From the NCBI GenBank assembly GCA_033296885.1, contig MU864029.1, positions 1 to 64,000 of the forward strand: a stretch of 64,000 nucleotides of DNA. The letters run 5' to 3'. The notes under the pieces are model-generated. The model worked only from the letters and a program-made list of their open reading frames with translations. It did no database searches and was not told the origin of the DNA. This DNA is from Triangularia verruculosa (Eukaryota; Ascomycota; Sordariomycetes; Sordariales; Podosporaceae). Shown here piece after piece: positions 45,014 through 53,857 of this stretch; the first letter of the stretch is position 1, and every line of letters begins with the position of its first letter. The translations under genes were made by a program, and so were the position numbers.

Positions 45014-48000
45014 TCAATCCCTCTCCCTCCCCTTGTCCCCCCTCTCCTTCTCCCTCTTTTTACCATGCCCATCCCTCTCATACTCCCTCTCCTGAACCCC
45101 CCTCTCCCACACCACCCCCCCATTCGTCACCGTATTATTATCCGGGCCCATCTCAGGCGAAACAGTCCTCGTCTTTCGAATAAACCCATTAAGCAACTTC
45201 CTCGGCAAATTCCTCACCGCATTCCCAGCCGCCGTACCCCCCGCCACACCACCACCCCCAAACCCACCCCCCATCTCCCCACTCCTCGAAACATTCCTAT
45301 TACTCCCACCAACACCACCACTATTACCACCACCACCCGCCACATTGTACCTACTCCCACCACCCTGACTACCAGGCGACATCGTCCCAAGATGATGATG
45401 ATAATCATGAACAACATCACTCCCCGCCGACCCCGGAGGCCGCTCATTCTCAAACCAAACCGCCGTATGTCCCATCCCCATCCCACCACCACCTCCAAAC
45501 TCCCCCAAACTAATCCTCTCCAGCGCATCACTCAAGCTAGCCCTGTCATGATCCCCCCCAGCAGCCTCCACCGCGGCCGTGCTGCGAAGCGTCTCAATCC
45601 TACTATAGCAAACCATCGCCCGCTTGTGCAAGTCCACGCACAAATTATGAAACTTTGCCAGCTCCCCCGTATAAACTTGAGAAGAACTCGCCGTGGCAGG
45701 GTGCGCGTCCATCCAGAGCTTGACCAGCGCGGCGAAATTGCGGCCTGGGTCGAGAAGATACGGCAGCGAAGGAAAACCCTCCCGAGCCAAAGGTGTGAGA
45801 CGGCCCATGATCGCCAGGGGAGTCGAGTACGACGCTTGAAGTGTAACTTTTGTGCGCTCAGCCGGGATGGCGCAGACGGCGTCGAGAAAGTCCTTGAAGG
45901 CTTGCCGCTGGGCGGCGAGGAAGCGGTTCATCGGTTCCATCCATGTTTCCTTTTTGCCGATGGTGGAGAGGTTGGCCAGAGCCTGAAGGCCTTTGGCTAT
46001 GAGAGTAAGGGTTCGCTGGGCGCGGGGTTGGGGGTGGTCACGGAGCAAACCAAATAATTTCGGGTTGAGAATCGCCGGGCAGAGGAAGCGCAGGAATAGA
46101 AAGCCCGACACGGAGGTATATGTCACGGTACGGAGGAAGTCGCCGTAGCGGTCTTCGGCGACGGCGCGGATGTACTTGAGAATGTGACGTAGCTCCGGCG
46201 GGAGGCGGGATGCTGAGGCGGCAATGCAGCCCCAGAGTTCGTTGGTTAACTGGATGAGATGGTTCCAGTGGCTTTGGGCGTCCTCGCCTTGTTGGAGCTT
46301 GCTGGGATCGACTTCGCAGTTGGGGTTGAGTTCGTTGATTTCGAATATTTTCTCAGCCAATGTTTCGTGTAAATACTCCTTGCCTAGACGTCGCATGTGG
46401 AACTCGAGGGCTTGAGTCAAGAGAGAATTGCCCCTGAAGAGCAAGTTGGCTTCTCCTTGCAGTGACTTGCCCAAGTCACGAACGATCTGCTCTCGGTCGC
46501 TGGAAGATTCAAGAGACTCGCTCGACTTGAGCCGGCTGCTGAACCGGGGTTTCTTCAACGTGGTCTGGTTTCCTATACCATCGATCTCTTCCTCAACCAT
46601 ATTCATCAGCCATTCGTTTGAAGTGCCTGAAACCTGGAAGATGTTGAGGAATGTCTCGGCAACCCGGCGAAGGTGTCCAGGCAGGGCCTCAGTAATCTGA
46701 GCTGTCAGACCAGAGCTGAACCGGTGCAAGAGGTCCGAAAGCGGCTGGTAATGTCTGGATAGGAGCACCACAAGCTCCTCATGGTGGACTCGAACGAGCA
46801 TAGAGCCAACAGATGTCTGCCTCTCGTCGCAAATCGGAAACCATTGCTCGTGGTCCTTGCCTCGATCCAGCTGATGCAGCGGTATATCAACAGCACCGCA
46901 GAGTACCTCCGCTATATTTCCTGTCTTGGCCAATCCCAAAGTAGCTTGTAGTTGGTGAGTGAAGCTCTCCATATTCCCGTCGATTCTCTTTAGGAGCACC
47001 GAAAGATACGGCAACGATGCAGGAAGATCCACAAACTCGCAATCTTCCCGCCAGAACGGCTTCTTTGTGTTCATCTTGGTTGTTGTTCGGGCTCTGACCT
47101 CTCCATCCACTATGACTTCGGCCAAGTAATTCCCCGTCATGCCTTCATGGTCCGCAGCACCCCTGACATAACGGTCTGGTGTTTGACCATCTGTGATAAG
47201 AGTCCGCCCACGTAGTTTCGCCTCGGTGACCCTCACGGATATTGATTTCTCCAGCCTGAAAGTCTCGCCAGCAGGCTCTGTTTGAAAATCGGTGACCTCA
47301 CACACCTGGCCTCCGCTGGCTGGATCCAGGGTGTAGACGTCAGGAAGGGTGAATGCGCGCAAAAGCACGAACCAAACCTCGAAGAGCACCCTCGACTCTA
47401 GCGCTACGTATATTGGCCTAAATATCGATAGCTGGGTAGATGTCGACGAGTATATGGGGAAAATGGCCAGGCAGTAGTCCTCATCTAGAACAGATCTGTC
47501 CAGCTGCTGAATGGCTGACCTTGCCAGTTGAGGAAGCTCAATGACCGAGAGGACCGTCACGTCGTTTTCCGTCATGAATTTCAGTTCTCCGTTGTCGTGG
47601 AGAATACAAGACACCTTTCTCCAGGCTGTATGCGCCGATCTAAGATCACGCGTCGAAGGTCGTTTGACAATGGCGCGAGGGGAGGTGGCAATGCCCTTGT
47701 CCCACAGCATGACCTTGCCAACCTTGATGACTGGCGTTTCGCGAAGGCCAGAGTGGGAAGCGCGGCGCTTGACTTCTGTTCGTGCTGGGGCCGTCGTATT
47801 AGTAGGACGGGCCGGGGTATGCTTGGAGGCGGCAGGCCGCAATTGCTGCCAGCAAAGAAGCGCTGCCAGCCATAGATCGAGTTCTTCGGTGACCAATGGC
47901 CGCAAGAGAAGAGTTGAGGTCAGTTGGGGGGCGATGATTTCCAGACATTGGTATTCTCCATCCGTCTGTTCCATTGGGACGACTCTGCATCCCCGGAGGT

Positions 48001-48964
48001 CGGGAACGAGCGTGGTATGAAAAGGGCCCCGGTCTCCTGGATCAAACATCAAGCTCCCTTTGTCCTCTTCAATGTAGCAAATGCCGGTGTGCCAGGGCCC
48101 GCCGCTGTCTCGCTGGTACTCTATGTCGCCTCGCATCCTGCCACAGAGGTTCTTCATCAGCAGCAACACCTTGTTCGCATCTGTCGTGGGGATGGGCAAT
48201 GGTAGTGAGTCGACTGATGGAGGGAGGGAGAGCAATGGTGAGCTAGGCCGGGACGAGGGCCGTTTCGTCAGGCGACTGCGGGTGCTCGACGATTTCTTGT
48301 CCTTTTGCGAAGAGGTGCTGAGTGGTGTCTGCTGGAGATCTGGGAGCCGGTAGGAGTCCAGCGGCGACTGGAGAGGAGGAAGCCTGAGTTCATCCGGCAC
48401 GGGGAGAGACGAGGAAAATGATCCCACTCGGTGCCGTGCCTCGACGGTAGGGGCAAGCTGTTGACGGAAAGCGCCGTCCATGGTATGTGTCCTCGGCCGA
48501 AACGAGGAAGGTCGGGGCGGTGGGCTTGACGATGTGTTGCTGCCTTCAAAGGAACCGGCAAAGGTATCGTTAAACACCACACCCTGGCGCCTCACAGGCA
48601 AGCTTGCCGGGGCAGCACCGGGTATCGTTCTGGGAGAGGTCTGGGGCGACACGGAACCGAAAGCGCGGGACGATTGTGAACCTCTGTCGCGGCTGTTGAG
48701 TGCGACCTCGGTCGGCTCAGGTGTGACGGCTGTGTCACCACGGTGCTGCAGGCCCAGGCTGGGAAGGAAGGTGCTGCGAAGGTTACTGGTGGACAGCCTG
48801 TCCATGGCACGCAGCGACGGCACTTCGGACACTGGAGCAAGCACCAAGCTCGAGCTCTGCGCCGGGCGCTCAGGGAGTGGAGGTGCACCACCATTCCCGC
48901 TGCTATGGCACGATCTGGTGTCCATGGCCGGCAGCGGGCTCGTCAATCTTCGCTCTGGGGGCAT
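45014..48964 (-). CDS. BUD2: PH-C2-RasGAP protein, Bud2-like
   Basis: An intronless frame of 1,316 residues. The order is: Ser/Pro-rich N-terminus (1-260); a PH-like region (~265-380); a second PH-like region starting VGKVMLWDKG (~410-545); a C2 domain (~575-720, VRVTEAKLRG ... EDCEFVDLP); and a RasGAP domain (~740-1050) with LLFRGNSLLTQALEFHMRRLG, whose Arg is the catalytic finger, and FLFLRFLCPAILNPKLFG near 950. This layout matches Bud2/Cla2, the GAP for the polarity GTPase Rsr1/Krev, better than Ira-type neurofibromins. The last 160 residues are Gly/Asn-rich and finish in a highly charged KKREKERGDKGRERD encoded by pyrimidine-rich simple sequence on the other strand. The exact GTPase substrate is inferred. 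Confidence 0.9.
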   Translation of the reverse strand: MPPERRLTSPLPAMDTRSCHSSGNGGAPPLPERPAQSSSLVLAPVSEVPSLRAMDRLSTSNLRSTFLPSLGLQHRGDTAVTPEPTEVALNSRDRGSQSSRAFGSVSPQTSPRTIPGAAPASLPVRRQGVVFNDTFAGSFEGSNTSSSPPPRPSSFRPRTHTMDGAFRQQLAPTVEARHRVGSFSSSLPVPDELRLPPLQSPLDSYRLPDLQQTPLSTSSQKDKKSSSTRSRLTKRPSSRPSSPLLSLPPSVDSLPLPIPTTDANKVLLLMKNLCGRMRGDIEYQRDSGGPWHTGICYIEEDKGSLMFDPGDRGPFHTTLVPDLRGCRVVPMEQTDGEYQCLEIIAPQLTSTLLLRPLVTEELDLWLAALLCWQQLRPAASKHTPARPTNTTAPARTEVKRRASHSGLRETPVIKVGKVMLWDKGIATSPRAIVKRPSTRDLRSAHTAWRKVSCILHDNGELKFMTENDVTVLSVIELPQLARSAIQQLDRSVLDEDYCLAIFPIYSSTSTQLSIFRPIYVALESRVLFEVWFVLLRAFTLPDVYTLDPASGGQVCEVTDFQTEPAGETFRLEKSISVRVTEAKLRGRTLITDGQTPDRYVRGAADHEGMTGNYLAEVIVDGEVRARTTTKMNTKKPFWREDCEFVDLPASLPYLSVLLKRIDGNMESFTHQLQATLGLAKTGNIAEVLCGAVDIPLHQLDRGKDHEQWFPICDERQTSVGSMLVRVHHEELVVLLSRHYQPLSDLLHRFSSGLTAQITEALPGHLRRVAETFLNIFQVSGTSNEWLMNMVEEEIDGIGNQTTLKKPRFSSRLKSSESLESSSDREQIVRDLGKSLQGEANLLFRGNSLLTQALEFHMRRLGKEYLHETLAEKIFEINELNPNCEVDPSKLQQGEDAQSHWNHLIQLTNELWGCIAASASRLPPELRHILKYIRAVAEDRYGDFLRTVTYTSVSGFLFLRFLCPAILNPKLFGLLRDHPQPRAQRTLTLIAKGLQALANLSTIGKKETWMEPMNRFLAAQRQAFKDFLDAVCAIPAERTKVTLQASYSTPLAIMGRLTPLAREGFPSLPYLLDPGRNFAALVKLWMDAHPATASSSQVYTGELAKFHNLCVDLHKRAMVCYSRIETLRSTAAVEAAGGDHDRASLSDALERISLGEFGGGGGMGMGHTAVWFENERPPGSAGSDVVHDYHHHLGTMSPGSQGGGSRYNVAGGGGNSGGVGGSNRNVSRSGEMGGGFGGGGVAGGTAAGNAVRNLPRKLLNGFIRKTRTVSPEMGPDNNTVTNGGVVWERGVQEREYERDGHGKKREKERGDKGRERD

Positions 48965-49944
48965 ACGGCCTCAGCGCATACGCATACGCATTCGCACACG
49001 CACATGCCCTTCTCTGATCCTTTCAATACGTCTGTTCCTCGCTCCCTCTCTTGCTCTCTGTCTCTTCCTTTTCTCTGACACTTATTGTGTTTTCTGTCTC
49101 TAGCGCACCGACCAGAGCATCACCAGAACACCATATTCGACAATTCACACAAATAGAGAGACCACGTCAACAGGCCAACCGCGATGCGTCCGATTGAAGC
49201 CGGAGCTCACATCAACGGTTTGACGTGTTGTATCAGAATTCCAACAGAAAGATGTGCCTCGTCGTCCGTGTCGGCATCACACGACGGCGCCGAGGTGGCC
49301 GGATAGAATAACGGGTGGGCGGACGGGTCGCGGCGGAACGGGTTCGACAATCGTGGGGATCGGCACAGATGGGTAGGATGGAGGAGACCTCGAGGGCGGG
49401 TATATGTGTGGGGGAGACGACAGACTGGTCTGGCGTGTCGGTCTGTCTACACTTGGTACAGCATTGCCAACGTCTATCCGTACGTAGGTAGAGCGGCTCT
49501 ATGATTAGCAGCAGGGTCAATCGGTGCTGAGGATGCTTGCTAGCCTCTGGCCACGCCCGCTGCGGAATGCGGATCGAGAGGGCCGCTCTCAGGACCGTCC
49601 AGTCCGGAAAGACAAGCGTACCAGGCCCCCTGCTCCACCCTGGACAACCGGGACAGCGGGGTCTCGACATGCTGAAATCAGCTTTTTAGTGGCCAGAGGA
49701 TGCTCGGCAGCCCAGCCCCGCAACCTCTCTTTGTGCCCGTTTCCGTGACCGGCCACCCGGCGACGGAACACGATGACCACCACGACCAAATTGGGCATGG
49801 TGTGGGCAAAATGCATCAACTTCCGGAGATTGATCATTAGCCAGCTGGAACCCTAACCCTTCGAATAACTGCACAACCTCAGCCAATACCATGTATGTAC
49901 CAAGTCGTGTCTGATGCTAAGGGTACATATGATGTGGTGGACAA
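48965..49944. other. Intergenic region upstream of the RasGAP gene
   Basis: About 980 bp between the RasGAP start (-) and the stop of the 2H phosphoesterase (-). It holds a CA/CGCATACG-type short repeat at about 48973-49003 (ACGCATACGCATACGCATTCG) within the probable leader. No gene recognised. Confidence 0.55.
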
Positions 49945-51197
49945 CTAGAAGCCCTCCCCAACCATGACGGTCCGGCCACCGCCATACCAAAGAGGTCCCA
50001 TTCGCACATCCAGTCCTCTCTCTTGGCCGACAATCCACTCACCAATGAATTTTCCGCCTTCCACGTCCCAGACCTCTTTGCTCAACCAGCTGTTCAGATC
50101 ATCAATGGCCTGGATCCATTTCTGCCGCTGTTCCGGTGTCTCGTGGTCGGCCTGGGTGAGATAACGAGCCAGTGTGATGTGAGCGCTGGGGACGACATAG
50201 CGAGACCCGATCTCCACGCCAGTTGCGCGCGCTCCATCAAAGACATCGCGACGCAGATGGTGGTAGGTATAGCTATCATTTTCTGCTGTGTCGTTTCCAG
50301 ATAGTCCTGGGTGGGCAATGTGTTCTGGGTGCGGTGCCACGGGTGATGGCGATAGCACTGCTTCGCCCGCGGCAGGCAGAAACGAGACGGCAATTGCTGA
50401 GAGGTCGTAGGAGATAAATGGCTTCACCAGGCGAGCACGCTTGACGAAAGGGATGTTGGTTAGGCTAGGGATGTTCGGTCGCATGAGGTCCACCATGCTG
50501 GCAATCTCGAAGGGTGTCCGCGAGTGGGCAATCTCAAGTGTGGTCAGGTGCATCCGGTGAGTCGGCATAAGCCAGAGGTCTGTCGATGTGATTTCGATTA
50601 GTTCTGCTCACGACACGGGCTGGAGGTTGCAGTGTGCTTACTCGGGGCAGCTTGTTGAAGCACACGCTGAATGTGAGCAGCCAATTTGATGATGTGATCT
50701 GGAGGGCAGGCCCAAAAGACGAGACAGTTGCGAGGATCACGGAAACCGGGCTCAATGTCGGGTTTCTCTAGACGTAGTAGAACCGGATCGATGAGCAGCC
50801 CGCTGAAGTCTGGCGACAAGAACTTCTCCTTCTGCTGCTGGTTTCTGGCAATGCGATGTGTTGAATACAATCCTTGTATCATGGGCTGGAACCATGTGTC
50901 GTCAGCAACTCCCGTCCCACATTCCAGAGCCCTGCGTTCAACATGATGAAAAGGAAAGAAAGCGACTTGGTGGCTAGCCAACTTGACGAAAGCCCACAAG
51001 ATAATTTTAACTCTAGAAACAGGTAGCCCTAATCCATTGACGACGACCGGCGGTTCCTTCCCGGCTTGCCGGTCAACCTCCCGGGGTTTCCACCGGCTTC
51101 CGGCCCCACTTGATATCCCACCGGCGACTACCCCGGCAACGACCTCTCCGTCGCTCTCAGCACTTACTTCTTTTCTCTTCTTCATTCCACTACTCAT
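49945..51197 (-). CDS. 2H phosphoesterase family protein (RNA ligase/CPDase-like fold)
   Basis: Two exons, 51197-50642 and 50579-49945, encode 396 residues. The intron (GTAAGC donor, CGACAG acceptor) joins QQAAP to NLWLMPTHRMHLTTLEIAHS. The two histidine motifs that define the 2H superfamily are both visible: HLTT at about residue 193 and HITL at about residue 328. Family enzymes open or hydrolyse 2',3'-cyclic phosphate ends of RNA or cyclic nucleotides; the specific substrate here is unknown. The N-terminal 180 residues (HQVAFFPFHHVERR, PGFRDPRNCLVFWACPPDHI) look conserved-protein-like but are not assignable. The first residues MSSGMKKRKEV are basic. Transcribed in the same direction as the RasGAP gene. 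Confidence 0.78.
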
Positions 51198-51379
51198 TGA
51201 GGTTTAAACCTCGGAAGGGCCCTCATTCTCTTAAAATCTTCAGCCGATATTCCCAGAGTAGACTCCGTTCTCAGCACTTGCCCGCCTTTTGTCTTTGAAG
51301 ATATCTTCCCCCCTTCCCTCATCTGATATGGTTCCTCTTCTTATCTCTCCCTTCAACGGCCTACGAAGGCTGAAATCTC

Positions 51380-51928
51380 TTACACTTCATCTTCGTTGAC
51401 TGTCCGGGGGCTTCCGTGGGCTTCCGGCCTCGTCGACTTCTCCGCTTTTTGCTGTCTCTGCTGGCTGTCCGTAGGCTTCCGTGGACTTCCGGCCTCATCG
51501 ACTTCTCCGCTTTTTCTGGTCAACAGACCGACGACCACTCGTCTCGGCCGTTGCCTAGCTGAAATTTCTGCTTCTTATTTCCTATTCTTCCCGCTTACCT
51601 TTCCTCTTATCCTCTCTCTTCTTCGAAGGCTTGCTAGGCGTAGACTTTACCCAGTCTCACACCGTTGTCGACGTTTATTCTTCCATATCTCTCCTTCCCG
51701 TACAATATCTTCCTTGATTTCCTCGCTTTCCCTTCATCTTTATTCTTCTGAAGCCAACCGTTCGCCAACAGAAAAACAACAAGGAAACAGACGTACAGCA
51801 TGTCCCTCGCAGCTTTTGATTAGGGAATCATAAGGGTTGTCTCCCGGTTTGATCACGATACCAGACAGATCTTCCAACTTATTCCGGAGGTCTGTCGACT
51901 CCAGCTCGGGTTTCGTTGTCTTCGCCAT
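51380..51928 (-). CDS. Possible small Lys/Arg-rich protein (uncertain)
   Basis: A three-exon model (51928-51797, 51747-51651, 51558-51380) gives 135 residues with matching phases: MAKTTKPELESTDLRNKLED at the start, a basic middle (ARKSRKILYGKERYGRINV) and a basic tail ending VNEDEV. The first donor is a good GTACGT; the second, GTAAAG, is moderate; the first intron is only 49 nt. No domain is recognised. Against it: the last exon spans a 65-bp tandem duplication, so the two repeat copies are read in different frames, which coding selection would not favour. It could be a young gene, a gene relic, or chance. Confidence 0.25.
51401..51515. repeat. 65-bp tandem duplication
   Basis: A unit beginning TGTCCG and running through GGCTTCCGTGG, CTTCCGGCCTC and TCGACTTCTCCGCTTTTT occurs at 51401-51450 and again from 51466, a spacing of 65 bp, with a handful of substitutions. 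The surrounding sequence is strongly pyrimidine-biased. Confidence 0.85.
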
Positions 51929-53857
51929 GATGGACCTCGTTTTCTTCGATGATTACTCGTCGAAATAGTGAGTACTTGGAGCTGAAAACCTTCTTTCCGA
52001 AGTTGTTTGCTGACACAATCACCACAGGCACTGAACCACCCTCAACTCATGTGTTGGGCATCGGAATGTGAGACAGGGGTTTGGCATGCCACAGCCCGGA
52101 GCCGTTCAGCCACTTGTCTTGGCAGAATCCACCTTCAACGACATGTCTTCGTCCACCAATCACAGCCTTCTATCTCCGTGTCCTTTGATCGGTGATGTAT
52201 TTCGATGTCGGAATCTCTGATGGATAGTCTGGTATGTTTGCTGTTGGTGTCATTTGACTTTAGCTTGAAAGTCTCCGCCTAATCATGTTGTCATTTCCCA
52301 CATCTTCACCTTGCGAGTCACCTTCACTTACACAGACAGATCCTCCCTACCCAGCTTTTCCGCCTTTCCGAAATCATGGTAGCCATTGCACTGGCCGACT
52401 TCAACATGTTGTTCAGTTCCGCTGTAGCAGCCATGGCTACGTCTTCGCCATTGCACTTGGCAGGAATATTGCTGGGGCTGTCCTCTGTTCAATATTCCTT
52501 GCCCAAGTCTTTTCCTGGTGTTGCCGGTCGGTCTGTGGCTGATTGGGTCTCTTGAAGAGGTAAGTGTAGATATCCTGGATGCCTCTACAAGCCTTAATCT
52601 AACATCAACCCAGCTATACCCTAAGGGCCCAAGTATGGTCCAGCACAAAGCTGCTGTAGCTCTCCGGCGCTGTCTTTGTCGGCAATGCAGTCGCCAACCT
52701 ACATCATCATGGACACCTGCAACTCAAGAGCTTCACCATCGCAAGATTCCCTAAGCTCTTATTCCGACTCTTCAGCATCCTCAATCATTGTCGCCCGTCT
52801 ACTCACTTCAGCCTGAAGTGGCCACCTCCCCTTGTCAATTCTTGTCTTACCCCTGAGTGGCTCCCCTCAGTCTTGTCAACATCGATCTCGAGAGCATTCA
52901 TGGTCCTTTAGGATCTTCCCCAACGTAATATCAACGCTAACGCACACAACACTGCTGTTATTTACATGTCCAGCTTGCAAAAGCCGGAAGGCCTGTCAAA
53001 TCTCGCCGAGGTTAGTTCACCACCGTGAGAGATGAAGTCTGCGGCGTATATCCGGGGTGCGAACCAACAATCCTCAAAGCCTATGCAAGATCACTTCACG
53101 CGCACACATACCGGCAGACCATTTCATCCACGTCCATGCCATGCTTTTCAGAGAGCAGTGTTTGCCTATAGCTCTTTTACCACCCGAGCTGCTCTCTACA
53201 ACAATGTTTGTCCAAGTTCTTTTGACTATCTTAGCCTTTACACAGCAACGGTTACGCTCAGGCTTGTTGATATCTGAGTTGTCTATATTCGACATGTCAA
53301 CGATACTTGAAGGGACCAAGTTGGCATCATACCTACTTGTGTTTACTGGCCCCTGAGCCCCCCGCTCGGTGTTGTTGACAATGACATCGCCAACTCAACA
53401 TACCGCTGCATGATAACACCTGGCAGACCACCCAGCCAGCCCTCGGCATGGCTCACCATCACGACATTCTGCGAGTACCTGCGACTGCGCCTCATTGGCC
53501 GATCTGATGCCCTCGCGGTTGCGCCCTAATTGCCAACCCCTTTCGCCCTCGCAGGCGGGTCTGGCCTCGCAGCCCCACGGCTACCAACAAAACAACCCCT
53601 CGCTGCGAGCTTTTTCTTCTCTCCAAGTTCTCTCCCCTCAAGTCGAAACTCCTCTGGTTTTCTCTGCCGTTCTCCCTCTCCGCAAACCACCAGATCTTCG
53701 ATTTGGCCTCATCAATCTCGATACCTATCGCCCTCGCACCTTGATTTCCTCTCTTCTATAGGTTCGATCACAAACAGTAAGTAATCACACTCGAAAACAA
53801 TCTGCCAATTGTTTGATGAAAGCTTTAAGGAGTACTGAAGCTAATGAGATTGAAGTC
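51929..53857. other. Upstream region of the DNMT5-like gene, possible gene relic
   Basis: About 1.9 kb without a confident gene. Between 52.3 and 53.0 kb the plus strand has coding-like texture and two intron-like segments (GTAAGTGTAG...TCAACCCAG near 52561-52614 and GTAATATCAACG...TGTCCAG near 52925-52975), but frames are broken by stops and no family is recognised; a decayed gene is possible. From 53.6 kb the sequence is CT-rich leader. A GTAAGT at 53777 looks like the donor of a 5' UTR intron whose acceptor would lie shortly before ATG 53858. Confidence 0.4.

Noticed and set aside
45065..46057. 330-codon plus-strand frame opposite the RasGAP C-terminus
   Set aside because: Pro/Thr/Arg-rich mirror of a Gly/Asn-rich coding region; no domain.
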